Positions 25,776 to 34,489 of a DNA stretch of 64,000 nt are shown here, in pieces. The position numbers were made by a program, and so were the translations under genes. The DNA comes from Bog-793 sp963803025 (lineage in GTDB: Bacteria > Actinomycetota > Acidimicrobiia > Acidimicrobiales > Bog-793), in assembly GCA_963803025.1 (NCBI GenBank), contig CAWDKZ010000013.1, positions 328,894-392,893 on the forward strand, read 5' to 3'. The notes beneath the pieces were generated by a model. It did not search any database, was not told the DNA's origin, and saw only the letters and a list, made by a program, of their open reading frames with translations. Position 1 is the first letter of the stretch. Each line of letters begins with the position of its first letter.

Positions 25776-25937
25776 AAGGACCGAGATGCCCGCCAGAATT
25801 GACCGGCAATGGGGCGCCCCAACTGGCGACCCGAGGCGTGTCAACCGGCCACCAGATGAACAGGTGGAGTCTGAAAGGGTTTCTGCTCGGTGGATTGGTC
25901 CTCGCGAAGCGGGGCCAAAATGAAAAGGGGAAGATAT

Positions 25938-26987
25938 ATGCATATTTCTACACGAATGCGGCTGGGCATAGCAGTTGCTTGCGCGGGATTGACTGCGGCG
26001 TCGGTGCTTGCCGTGGCGGCCGTACCGTCAGCGACTGCCAGCGCTCCAAAGATCAAGGTGGGTTTCGTCCCGAAGCTCCTAGGGCTTCCGGTGTTCCTGG
26101 CCAACGTCAAGGGCGCTAGGGAGGTTGCCCCGTCGCTGGGTATTTCACTGGACTACACGGCTCCGGTGACCGCGTCTGCCACGGGTCAAGCGCAGATTTT
26201 CCGGACCATGACCTCGGAGAAGTTCAACGTGATCTGTCTGTCTGCTGACGACCCGACGATCCCGGCTCCGGCGCTAGAAGCGGCGATGAAGGCTGGGATT
26301 CAGGTCGTGAGCTGGGACTCTGACGTGATCCCGGCAGCGCGTAACTTCTTCATTCAGGACACCCTCTACAACACGATCGCCGCGGCCGTCATCGACGCGG
26401 CGGTGGCGAAGTACGGGACGAGTGCGCAGTTGGCAATCATGTCCTCGACTCCGGACGCCACCATCCAGTTGGCGTGGATCGGGGCCATGCAGGCTTACAT
26501 CGCCAGCAAGTACCCGAACGTGAAGATCCTGACGACTGGCTATGGCGAGTCCAACACGGCGACCTCGCTCACCGTGGCTGAGGGCATCATCAAGGCCTAC
26601 CCGACCGTCAACGCGCTCCTCCCGATCGACGGTGCGGCTGTGGTCGGCACCGCCGAAGCGGTGAGCGACCTCGGACAAGCCGGCAAGATCGGTGTCTTTG
26701 GCATCGGTGACCCGTTGCCGAACCAGCCGTACTTCGCCAACGGCTCGTTGCAGGCCCTGTTCCTCTGGAACGAGGTCAACCAGGGCAAGTTGGTTATGTA
26801 CGTGGCCAAGTACGCGTACGAGCACCTGCTGTACCCCGGTGCGACCTTCACGGCGGGAAGCCTTGGCAAGTTCACCGTGTTGAAGGGCCCGGAAACTGGC
26901 GTGCCCAAGGTGGGAGCGAAGGACACGATCATCTTCTCGCTACCGCTGGAGTTCACCCCGGCCAACTACAAGCAGTACGACTTCTAG
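25938..26987 (+). CDS. Sugar ABC substrate-binding protein, LsrB/RhaS type
   Basis: A 349-residue exported protein from ATG 25938, preceded by AAAAGGGGAAG; an ATG at 25920 in frame would add six basic residues and is also possible. The signal peptide covers about residues 1-35 (MRLGIAVACAGLTAASVLAVAAVPSATASA); no lipobox cysteine is present. The mature part is periplasmic-binding type 4: KVGFVPKLLGLPVFLANVKGAREV, ICLSADDPTIPAPALEAAMKAGIQVVSWDSDV, LPIDGAAVVGTAEAV and GIGDPLPNQPYF. VSWDSDV resembles rhamnose- and AI-2-binding proteins. It is the last gene of the operon. Confidence 0.88.
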   Translation: MHISTRMRLGIAVACAGLTAASVLAVAAVPSATASAPKIKVGFVPKLLGLPVFLANVKGAREVAPSLGISLDYTAPVTASATGQAQIFRTMTSEKFNVICLSADDPTIPAPALEAAMKAGIQVVSWDSDVIPAARNFFIQDTLYNTIAAAVIDAAVAKYGTSAQLAIMSSTPDATIQLAWIGAMQAYIASKYPNVKILTTGYGESNTATSLTVAEGIIKAYPTVNALLPIDGAAVVGTAEAVSDLGQAGKIGVFGIGDPLPNQPYFANGSLQALFLWNEVNQGKLVMYVAKYAYEHLLYPGATFTAGSLGKFTVLKGPETGVPKVGAKDTIIFSLPLEFTPANYKQYDF

Positions 26988-27000
26988 GCAGCTAAAGGCA

Positions 27001-27045
27001 GGTGGCAGGTGGTCCTGCAAGAAAACTGCGGGGCTGCCTGCCACC
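27001..27045 (+). terminator. Candidate terminator after the sugar operon
   Basis: GGTGGCAGG (27001-27009) can pair with CCTGCCACC (27037-27045) around a 27-base loop, 14 bases after the binding-protein stop. Further G/C-rich bases on both sides could extend the stem. No T run follows. Confidence 0.4.
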
Positions 27046-27611
27046 CGCCGGCACCTAACTGGAAGGTGTAGTGGCCGTTCATCTGACCATTGGCCGGTAA
27101 TCAGCGTCCCCTTTATCGGTCAATGGTTGGATGGACGAGCGTCACTGTAGCGGAATGGCTCCTTGGCGCGTCGTCGGAGTGAAATGCGACGGTCCGTTTC
27201 GTCGTAATCGCCCGGTCCCGCGGTGACGTGAGCGACGTAGAGGCCGCGCGAATAGGCGACTGAACAAGACCATCCACCGGTCGTCGCGATGGCCCACCCG
27301 AGATGTCGGGTGTTCCCCAACCCGACGACCCAGTGGAGGTCAAATTCGCGGACGAGACTGCAGTAGAACCTCGTTTCCGCCTCCAACGACGATGTTTGAC
27401 CGTCGAGGCTGTCACGTTCGTGGAGCGACGTCCGTCGTGCTTGGACCGCACCAAGCTGATGAGGGAACGTATCTACCTGCCGCGTCACCAAGGCGAGCTG
27501 AACTTGACCGGATTCTTGTTCTCACTAGAGTCTGGAGTTCGGGGAGGAGCTACCGTTCGGGTCGCCGGGCGACGAAGATGATTGTCGCTCTGAATTGGTT
27601 CTGAGGAGGCC
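27046..27611. other. Intergenic region with one doubtful minus-strand frame
   Basis: About 570 bases between the sugar operon and the secreted protein. The only candidate is the minus-strand frame 27120-27491. Confidence 0.4.
27120..27491 (-). CDS. Doubtful hypothetical protein
   Basis: A 123-residue minus-strand frame from GTG 27491. Third codon positions are mostly G or C and the interior (EFDLHWVVGLGNTRHLGWAIATTGGW, GLYVAHVTAGPGDYDETDRR) looks protein-like, but there is no clear ribosome-binding site and I recognise no family. It could be chance in GC-rich DNA. Confidence 0.25.
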   Translation of the reverse strand: MVTRQVDTFPHQLGAVQARRTSLHERDSLDGQTSSLEAETRFYCSLVREFDLHWVVGLGNTRHLGWAIATTGGWSCSVAYSRGLYVAHVTAGPGDYDETDRRISLRRRAKEPFRYSDARPSNH

Positions 27612-27614
27612 ATG

Positions 27615-28163
27615 ATGCACAACGTCAACACCCGGTGGGTGTATCCCAGGATGCGCATCGCCGGTGCCACGCTCTTGGTTAGCGCCTTTGTTCTCGGTGC
27701 AATGGGCGGCGGAATTGTGGGCGCCGCGGGAACCTCCTCCCATGGCGGTAGCACGAATATCTTTACGGTCACAGGGAAGCACAGCGGCACGCTCAAGTTG
27801 TCCTACACGACGAAGAACTGCACACTCACCAACGGGAAGGGAATGCCTGGGCTGGGAGGTGTGTCCGTCGAGGCGATCCTCAAAGGCAAGTTGTCCGGCC
27901 TCAGCGGGACGACCTGGACCTTCCTCTCCGCAGCGGCAAAGGCTGGCACGGTGATCGAGAAGGGCCTCACTTCGAAATCGACATACGGCGCCAGCCTGAG
28001 CGCTGGCAGCATCCCAGGCTCAGGCGTCGGTTTCTACGCGACATCAGGCAAGATGACCTTCGTCGGCACCACGGGCTCGGTCGAGTTCAATATGACGTAC
28101 AGCGGCGGCGGGAAAGCGACGTTCGCGGGTAGTTGGAGCTGCCCCGGCACTGTGCACGTCTAA
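27615..28163 (+). CDS. Secreted protein of unknown function
   Basis: GAGGAGG at 27603-27609 gives good spacing to ATG 27615 (ATG 27612 is immediately in front), yielding 182 residues. A signal peptide or anchor spans about residues 12-38 (MRIAGATLLVSAFVLGAMGGGIVGAA). The mature part is rich in Gly, Ser and Thr, with predicted beta strands and two Cys (KNCTLTNGK near the start, SWSCPGTVHV at the end) that could form one disulfide. It ends close to tRNA-Asn in the opposite orientation. I recognise no family. Confidence 0.6.
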   Translation: MHNVNTRWVYPRMRIAGATLLVSAFVLGAMGGGIVGAAGTSSHGGSTNIFTVTGKHSGTLKLSYTTKNCTLTNGKGMPGLGGVSVEAILKGKLSGLSGTTWTFLSAAAKAGTVIEKGLTSKSTYGASLSAGSIPGSGVGFYATSGKMTFVGTTGSVEFNMTYSGGGKATFAGSWSCPGTVHV

Positions 28164-28299
28164 CCGCCGCCTGTCGACGGCGATGCGTTGCCGAACGACG
28201 CCAGCGCTGGACCGCGTCCGGCACAAATGGCGCGTGCCTGGACGGGCCCCGATTCCCCGGATCGGCGACTGAGTAACGACCGGTCGGGTTGATCCGCAG

Positions 28300-28372
28300 C
28301 TCCGGGGGAGAGACTCGAACTCTCAACCACACGGTTAACAGCCGCGTGCTCTGCCAATTGAGCTACCCCGGA
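28300..28372 (-). tRNA. tRNA-Asn (anticodon GTT)
   Basis: On the minus strand: acceptor stem TCCGGGG/CCCCGGA, D-arm TAGCTCAATTGGCAGAGC, anticodon stem GCGGC with loop CTGTTAA (anticodon at 28337-28339), T-arm GAGAGTTCGAGTCTCTC and discriminator G. CCA is not encoded. Confidence 0.93.
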
Positions 28373-28578
28373 TCGGACGACGGCACGTTAGCAGCGCACA
28401 CCGCCTGCGGCGATCGCCCCTGGACGGGCGAGCGATCGCGCCACCGGATGACCGAGACAGGAATCTGGGTGTCATCAGACGGTCTGCCACAACACACAGA
28501 TCCGTTCGCAGGCTGCCCGTGAGCACCGACCCTCCGGGATGGCCCACGGTGCGTCGAGCACCCTTCGAGGGAGGAGAG

Positions 28579-29721
28579 TCAGTCGCCCTCGAAGTAGTCC
28601 CGGAGAGGCAGGGCGAGAGCGGGCTGGCGGAGCTTGGCGAGCGTCTTCATCTCGATCTGGCGGACCCGCTCTCTCGTCACACCGAAGATCTGACCGACCT
28701 CCTCGAGGGTCCGGATCCGCCCGTCGTCGAGGCCGAAGCGGAGCCGGACGACCTCTCGTTCACGAGCGGAGAGCTCATGGAGCGCGTGTTGGACGGCCTC
28801 GTTGAGCATGGCCTTGGTTGCGACGTCGAGCGGGACCTCCGCGGCCCGGTCCTCGACCAGGTCCGAGAGGCTGAACTCCTCGTCCCCGCCGCCGATGGGC
28901 TGTTGCAAGGAGATCGTGTCCTGGTTGATGCGCTGGATCTCGCGCACCCGCTCGACGGGGCACTCGATGCGCGCCGCGATCTCGTCGACCGTTGGATCCC
29001 GGCCGAGCTGTTGGGAGAGCTGACGCTGCACCCGGACGACCTTGTTGATCGTCTCGACCATGTGCACCGGGATGCGGATAGTCCGCGCCTGGTCGGCGAC
29101 CGCCCGGGAGATCGCCTGGCGGATCCACCACGTCGCGTACGTCGAGAACTTGAACCCCCGGTGATGGTCGAACTTCTCGACGGCGCGCATCAGGCCAAGG
29201 TTGCCCTCCTGTATCAGGTCGAGGAAGGCCATGCCCCGATTGCGGTAGCGCTTCGCGATCGACACGACGAGTCGGAGGTTGGCCTCGGTGAGGAGGTCCT
29301 TCGCCTCCTGGCCTTCGGCGATCTCGCGTTCGGCGGTGCGACGTCTCGCTAGCGAGACGTCGTTGAGCGCTCCCTCCCGCAGCCACGCCGCGAGACGGTC
29401 GTAGGCCCGCCGTCCCCGTTCGATCCGCTTGGCGCAAAGCACCTCGAGGTCCGCCGACAGAAGCGAGACCCGGCCGATCTCCCTCAGATAGGCGCGGACA
29501 GGGTCGCCAGTCGTTGCGACCGTGTCGTCCGCCGAGCCTGAGCGAAGCGTCCGGATCGCAGCTGTCGTCTGTTGCTCGAGGCGTTCTGCACTGCGGCGTG
29601 TTGACCCGTCGCGCCGGCGTGTTCGGGACTGCTCCCGCCGGGACGCGGTCACCCGCGGGGCGATCCGATGGGCGGCAGCCGGCGCGTTGCTCACTTCTTC
29701 GAGCGGTCCGACGCGTGTCAA
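28579..29721 (-). CDS. rpoD: RNA polymerase primary sigma factor (RpoD/SigA)
   Basis: 380 residues from TTG 29721, which has AGGAGG seven bases upstream (29734-29729) and overlaps the dnaG stop (TTGA); a GTG at 29754 is less likely. It has region 1.2 (DPVRAYLREIGRVSLLSADLEVLCAKRIE), region 2 with NLRLVVSIAKRYRNRGMAFLDLIQEGNLGLMRAVEKFDHHRGFKFSTYATWWIRQAI, region 3 (IPVHMVETINKV) and region 4 with REREVVRLRFGLDDG and the helix-turn-helix TLEEVGQIFGVTRERVRQIE. The N-terminal Arg-rich segment is short, without a long region 1.1. It directs housekeeping transcription. The order dnaG-rpoD recalls the macromolecular synthesis operon. Confidence 0.95.
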   Translation of the reverse strand: MTRVGPLEEVSNAPAAAHRIAPRVTASRREQSRTRRRDGSTRRSAERLEQQTTAAIRTLRSGSADDTVATTGDPVRAYLREIGRVSLLSADLEVLCAKRIERGRRAYDRLAAWLREGALNDVSLARRRTAEREIAEGQEAKDLLTEANLRLVVSIAKRYRNRGMAFLDLIQEGNLGLMRAVEKFDHHRGFKFSTYATWWIRQAISRAVADQARTIRIPVHMVETINKVVRVQRQLSQQLGRDPTVDEIAARIECPVERVREIQRINQDTISLQQPIGGGDEEFSLSDLVEDRAAEVPLDVATKAMLNEAVQHALHELSAREREVVRLRFGLDDGRIRTLEEVGQIFGVTRERVRQIEMKTLAKLRQPALALPLRDYFEGD

Positions 29722-31643
29722 TCCCCCGCCTCCTGCCGGTGTTGCGTGAGCCACGCTACCAACCGGTGCGCCGCGTCTTCCGCGCCGGAGGCCCCACCTG
29801 GACGAACGAGCGGGTCACGCAGGGTCTCGAGTTCTGTCCGCAACCAAGCGCCCGCTGTGAGCACCGCGACGACGTCCTCGGACCGCCCCTCCCGCTCGGC
29901 GACGCGTCCTTCGGCTTCCAGTTCTCGCAGCACCCGTTCGCAAGCTGCCCGGACAAGCTCGATATAGGTGCCGGCGACGTCGAGCTCCTCGGGCACCTCG
30001 GAGACCGCGAGGCGGCGCACGAGGTCGCCGGCCTCGGGGTCCGCCTGCTCGATCGCTTCGGCGAGGCCGGTCGAGCCGGTGAGGGCGCGGTAGGCGTTCC
30101 GTTGTACCGGGTCGACGAACAGCACCTCGTCGAAGAACGCCCGGGCGTCGCCGGGTCGCTCGAGCGTGAGGAGGAGGGCGTCGCGTCCCGCCCGGAGTTC
30201 AGGTCGCTGGTCCAGGGCTCGTCCGCCCGTCCGGTCGGGTTGCCCGGCGTCCGCCCTTCGGTCACCCGTCGAGGCATCCTGGCCGCTCTCTCGTTGCCGT
30301 CCGGATTCGGGGCTGCGCCCGTCGCTCTCGGGCTGGGGTCGGGACTGCACTTCGACGAGGAGCTCACGGAGGCGTCTGGGATCGACGTGAGTTCGGTCGG
30401 CCACGCCAACGAGGTACTGGTCGCGGACGAGCTCGTTCGGATGCTCGGCGATGGCGGCGAGGGCAGATTCGGCCGCCCGGCTGCGGCCCTCAGGCGTGCG
30501 CAGGTCGTGCGCGCCGAGAGCCTGCTCGACGCGGAAGCCGAGAAACGGCTGGGCGCGTTCGACCGCGGCGGCGAGCGCGGCGGGATCGCTCTGTGCGAGC
30601 TCGCCCGGGTCCGATCCCACCGGCAGCTCGGCGACAGCGAGTTCCAGCTCGTGGCGCTTCTCCCACTGGTAGAGACGCGCTGCGGCGGCCTGCCCGGCGG
30701 CGTCAGCGTCGAAGCACAGCACGATCTTGTTGGCGAAGTGTGCGAGCAAGCGGAAGTGATCCTCGGTGAGCGCCGTGCCACACGTCGCGACGACGCGTGG
30801 CACGCCGGCGATGTGGAAGCCGATGACGTCGGTGTAGCCCTCGCACACGACGACCTCGTGGGCGTGGGCGATGTCCGATTTGGCCCAGTTCAGCCCGTAG
30901 AGCGTGCGGCGCTTCGAGTAGATGGCCGACTCCGGCGAGTTGCGGTACTTCGGTCCCGGTTCGTGCTCCGAGGTCCGCAGGCTGTCGGGGAGGACCCGAC
31001 CCCCGAAGGCGATCGCCTGGCCGCCGGGGTCGAAGATTGGGAACATGATCCGTTCCCGGAAGGCGTCCTGGAGCCGGGTGCGCTCGTTCTCGTAGGCGAG
31101 ACCGGCCTCGCGCAACACCGCGCCGGGGAGACGCAACGCCCGGACCAGCTCGTCGAAGGCCGCCGGCGCGTAACCGAGTCGAAACTTGCGGACGACCTCG
31201 CCGTCGTAGCCCCGTGAGCGCAGGTACTGTCGGGCCCTTCCCGCGTCGGGGTGGGCGAGCAGCCGCTCGTGGTAGAAGTCGACGGCCGCGGTCATCGCCG
31301 CGAGCAGCTCCCGTCGTCGGTTGCGACCCTCGTTCCGGTCACGGTCGTCGTCGTAGCGGATCGTGATTCCCGCGCGGTTGGCGAGGCGTTCGACGGCCTC
31401 GACGAAATCGACCCCCTCCGTCGCCCGCACGAAACTGATGGCGTCGCCCGACGCCTGGCAGCCGAAGCAGTAGTAGAGACCCTCTTCGGCGTTCACGCTG
31501 AAAGAGCCGGTCTTCTCGGCGTGGAACGGACAGAGCCCGACGAAGCGGCGGCCGACTCGTTTGAGGGCGGTCTGCTCGCCGATCAGCGCGACGAGGTCGG
31601 TCGCGGACCGAACCCGTGCGACGTCCTCGTCGGGAATTGCCAC
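29718..31643 (-). CDS. dnaG: DNA primase
   Basis: 641 residues from GTG 31643; the frame is open to 31787 but homology starts at AIPDEDVARVRSATDLVALIGEQ. The CHC2 zinc domain is visible as FVGLCPFHAEKTGSFSV...YYCFGCQASGDA, then the catalytic core with FRLGYAPAAFDELVRAL, FPIFDPGGQAIAFGGRVL and the TOPRIM domain VVCEGYTDVIGFHIAG (Glu) and IVLCFDADAAGQAAA (DxD). The C-terminal part (about 430-641) is variable, as expected for the helicase-interacting domain. It makes RNA primers at the replication fork. The stop overlaps the rpoD start. Confidence 0.95.
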   Translation of the reverse strand: MAIPDEDVARVRSATDLVALIGEQTALKRVGRRFVGLCPFHAEKTGSFSVNAEEGLYYCFGCQASGDAISFVRATEGVDFVEAVERLANRAGITIRYDDDRDRNEGRNRRRELLAAMTAAVDFYHERLLAHPDAGRARQYLRSRGYDGEVVRKFRLGYAPAAFDELVRALRLPGAVLREAGLAYENERTRLQDAFRERIMFPIFDPGGQAIAFGGRVLPDSLRTSEHEPGPKYRNSPESAIYSKRRTLYGLNWAKSDIAHAHEVVVCEGYTDVIGFHIAGVPRVVATCGTALTEDHFRLLAHFANKIVLCFDADAAGQAAAARLYQWEKRHELELAVAELPVGSDPGELAQSDPAALAAAVERAQPFLGFRVEQALGAHDLRTPEGRSRAAESALAAIAEHPNELVRDQYLVGVADRTHVDPRRLRELLVEVQSRPQPESDGRSPESGRQRESGQDASTGDRRADAGQPDRTGGRALDQRPELRAGRDALLLTLERPGDARAFFDEVLFVDPVQRNAYRALTGSTGLAEAIEQADPEAGDLVRRLAVSEVPEELDVAGTYIELVRAACERVLRELEAEGRVAEREGRSEDVVAVLTAGAWLRTELETLRDPLVRPGGASGAEDAAHRLVAWLTQHRQEAGD

Positions 31644-31689
31644 GGTCCGGACGGTACCCGTTCGCCGCGTCGTCTGGACGCGGCCGGGC

Positions 31690-32118
31690 TCAGCGGCGCT
31701 CCCGCCGCCGCACGAAGCGGAGGCCGGACCAGTCGGCGTCCACCGCCGCGACCTTGTTGTCGACGAGCCCGAGTGCGAGGCCGGCACTGCGTACCACCCC
31801 GTCGGTCAGGTCGCTCCCGTGACCGCCGGCCCGACGTGGCCAACAGATCCAAAGGGTCGAAAGCCGCGCCCTCGAAGCGGCGAGAGCGTCGAGCGCCGCA
31901 ACGAGCTCATCCGCCTCGCGGACGAAGAGGATCGTCAGATCCGCCGCACCGTGATCCCCCGCCCCGCCGGGGCTGAGGGGCATGCTCAGGCGCACGACCT
32001 CGACGCCGGTCGGCGGGTCGGCGAGCGACCAGGCCGGCGGGGCGCCGACCAAGAGAACCCGGGAACCCTCGTCGAGGCCGAGCTTCCTCGCCTGCTTCGT
32101 CCCGGTGCGCGTCGCCAT
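31690..32118 (-). CDS. DUF3052 family protein
   Basis: 142 residues from ATG 32118 (ATG 32160 in frame is an alternative; neither has a clear ribosome-binding site). The sequence follows the actinobacterial DUF3052 pattern: KQARKLGLDEGSRVLLVGAPPAW near the start, LTILFVREADELVAALDAL in the middle, LWICWPRRAGGHGSDLTDGVVR, and GLVDNKVAAVDADWSGLRFVRR at the end. The fold resembles a degenerate methyltransferase-like Rossmann unit; no biochemical role is established. It lies between glyS and dnaG on the same strand. Confidence 0.75.
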   Translation of the reverse strand: MATRTGTKQARKLGLDEGSRVLLVGAPPAWSLADPPTGVEVVRLSMPLSPGGAGDHGAADLTILFVREADELVAALDALAASRARLSTLWICWPRRAGGHGSDLTDGVVRSAGLALGLVDNKVAAVDADWSGLRFVRRRERR

Positions 32119-32192
32119 GTCCCAGGCGGCGCCGTGTCGATGAGGAACCGTTACTTGCATCGGACCTGCGGAGTCGCCGACGGCCGCAAGGC

Positions 32193-33533
32193 TCAGGGCT
32201 TGACGCGGTCCTGCAGCTCGGCGACGACGTTCGTGATCGGCACCCGGGTCTGGTGGGTCGTGTCCCGCTCGCGGATCGTCACCGCGTCGTCGTTCAGGCT
32301 GTCGAAATCGACGGTGACGCAGAACGGCGTGCCGATCTCGTCCTGTCGTCGGTAGCGGCGCCCGATCGATTGTGTGTCGTCGTACTCGCACATCAGTGCG
32401 GCCTGACAGCGGTGCAGCACTTCGTGAGCGAGTACGTCGAGCGGCTCTTTTTTCGAAAGCGGGAGCACGGCGGCCTGGAACGGCGCGAGCTGTGGGCGGA
32501 GGCGCAACACCGTCCGGCGTTCGCCCCCGATCTCGTCCTCGTCGTAGGCCGCGAGGAGAAAAGCCATCATCGCCCGCGTCGCGCCGGCTGACGGCTCGAT
32601 GACGTGCGGCACGTAACGCTCGCCGGTCACCTGGTCGAAGTACTCGAGGCGGACACCGGAGAGCGTGCTGTGCGCCTTGAGGTCGAAATCGGTCCGGTTG
32701 GCGATCCCTTCGAGCTCGCCCCAACCCCAGGGGAAGAGGAACTCGATGTCCGTCGTGGCCACGGAGTAGTGCGAGAGGTCCTCCCGGGCGTGCTGACGGA
32801 AGCGAAGGTGATCCTTCGTGATCCCGAGCTTCTCGTACCAGGCGATCCGCTCTTGGCACCAGTAGTCGAACCACTGGTTGGCGTCGGCCGGGGGGACGAA
32901 GAACTCCAGTTCCATCATCTCGAACTCACGGGTGCGGAAGACGAAGTTGCCCGGCGTGATCTCGTTGCGGAATCCCCGGCCGAGCTGCGCGATGCCGAAG
33001 GGCGGCTTGCGGCGCGTCGTCGTCATCACATTCAGGAAGTTGACGAACATCCCCTGCGCCGTCTCGGGACGCAAATAGGCGACGGCGGACTCGTCGTCGA
33101 CCGGGCCGACGAAGGTCTTGAACATGAGATTGAACGGCCGGGCTTCGGTGAGGTCCGCCGATCCGCAGTTCGGGCAGACGCCGTTGATCTCATCGGCGCG
33201 CCAGCGCTCGTGGCACGACCGGCAGTCGACGAGGGGGTCGGCGAACGTCTCGAGGTGACCGGACGCCTTCCAGACCTTCGGGTTCGTGATGACCGCGGCT
33301 TCGATCGGCACGACGTCGTCGCGCTCGCGCACGACCGCGCGCCACCAGGCCTCCCTCACGTTGCGGAGCATCAGTGCGCCGAGCGGTCCGTAGTCGTAGG
33401 TCGAGCGGATGCCGCCGTAGATCTCGGCTGAGGGGAAGATGAAGCCGCGCCGCTTCGCGAGGTTGACAATCGTGTCGAACAGCCCCGAGTCTTCCGCCGG
33501 GGCGCGTTCAGCCGCGGGGCTTTCCTCCGACAT
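32193..33533 (-). CDS. glyS: Glycyl-tRNA synthetase (single-chain, dimeric type)
   Basis: 446 residues from ATG 33533. Class II motifs are visible: IYGGIRSTYDYGPLG near the N-terminus, a zinc site CRSCHERW...CPNCGS, motif 2 (FGIAQLGRGFRNEITPGNFVFRTREFEMMELEFF), and motif 3 near VIEPSAGATRAMMAFLLAAYDED. The C-terminal anticodon-binding domain holds FQAAVLPLSKKEPLDVLAHEV and QDEIGTPFCVTVDFDS. It charges tRNA-Gly in the cytoplasm. This alpha2 form is normal for Actinobacteria. Length is typical. Confidence 0.96.
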   Translation of the reverse strand: MSEESPAAERAPAEDSGLFDTIVNLAKRRGFIFPSAEIYGGIRSTYDYGPLGALMLRNVREAWWRAVVRERDDVVPIEAAVITNPKVWKASGHLETFADPLVDCRSCHERWRADEINGVCPNCGSADLTEARPFNLMFKTFVGPVDDESAVAYLRPETAQGMFVNFLNVMTTTRRKPPFGIAQLGRGFRNEITPGNFVFRTREFEMMELEFFVPPADANQWFDYWCQERIAWYEKLGITKDHLRFRQHAREDLSHYSVATTDIEFLFPWGWGELEGIANRTDFDLKAHSTLSGVRLEYFDQVTGERYVPHVIEPSAGATRAMMAFLLAAYDEDEIGGERRTVLRLRPQLAPFQAAVLPLSKKEPLDVLAHEVLHRCQAALMCEYDDTQSIGRRYRRQDEIGTPFCVTVDFDSLNDDAVTIRERDTTHQTRVPITNVVAELQDRVKP

Positions 33534-33610
33534 AACCCGAGGATACCCGAGTCGTCCGTGCCGCATCCCCGTTGTGCCGCGCGACGGCGACCAGGGTCCC
33601 ACGGATCGGA

Positions 33611-34342
33611 CTATGCCGGCGTCGTCTCCTCGGCGAGATGGTGGCGCGTCGTGCGAAGGCGCCGATCGAGGTGGTGTTCGACGGCTGAAGTCGCGATGCG
33701 CTCCAACGCGTCGACCGTCGGCCCTTCCGGCTCGGTGAGCGCCCGGGCGAGACCGCCGGAGCAGATGCGCTGGGCGAGCGCAACGACCTCGGCTGACACC
33801 GCCTGACCCCGTCGGCAGGAGTGGCAGAGGAAGCCGCCCTCCCCGGCGTCGAAGGCGACGAGCGGTCCGGCCCGACCGCAATGGGCACAGCGGTCGGTGA
33901 CCGGCCCGACGCCCTCAACGGTGAGGAGCCTCAGACAGAACGCCGCCAGCGTGACGGGCGACGCGCTGACTTCGATGCTGCGCAGCGCGCCGACGAGCAG
34001 GGTGTAGAGCGCGGGAGAGCCCTGGTGGTCGACGGTGACCTGGTCGACGATCTCGAGCATCGTCATCGCCGGTCCGAGGCGAGCGAGATCGGAACGGATC
34101 CCGCGGAAGACATCGATCACCTCAACCTGGGTCACGATGTCGAGCTCTCGCCCCCGCCAGCACAGCACGTCGACGTGGGTGAGCGGTTCGAGACGCGCCC
34201 CGATGCGGCTCTTCACTTTGCGGACGCCCTTCGCCACCGCCCGCACCTTGCCGTGTTCGGGCGTGAGGATCGTGACGATCCGGTCCGCTTCTCCGAGGCG
34301 GATCGTCCGCAGGACGACGCCGGTGTCCCGGTAGTTGGCCAC
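33611..34342 (-). CDS. recO: DNA repair protein RecO
   Basis: 243 residues from ATG 34342. The N-terminal OB-fold reads YRDTGVVLRTIRLGEADRIVTILTPEHGKVRAVAKGVRK, the middle is helical, and a C-terminal zinc site is CAHCGRAG...GGFLCHSCRRG. RecO anneals SSB-coated DNA and loads RecA in the RecFOR pathway. It lies between uppS and glyS on the same strand, an order common in Actinobacteria. Confidence 0.93.
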   Translation of the reverse strand: MANYRDTGVVLRTIRLGEADRIVTILTPEHGKVRAVAKGVRKVKSRIGARLEPLTHVDVLCWRGRELDIVTQVEVIDVFRGIRSDLARLGPAMTMLEIVDQVTVDHQGSPALYTLLVGALRSIEVSASPVTLAAFCLRLLTVEGVGPVTDRCAHCGRAGPLVAFDAGEGGFLCHSCRRGQAVSAEVVALAQRICSGGLARALTEPEGPTVDALERIATSAVEHHLDRRLRTTRHHLAEETTPA

Positions 34343-34489
34343 GGGTCCTAAGTCCCGAGGACGCGGCGACCGGACAAAGTCAGGGTGGCACTGCCGGGCC
34401 GCGGGACCGGATCCGGTGCTTGCAGGGCACCGCCCCGCCTCAGCGGAGACACCCGGCGCCCGCCGGCTCGGTTGGCGGTTCTCGTGGGC

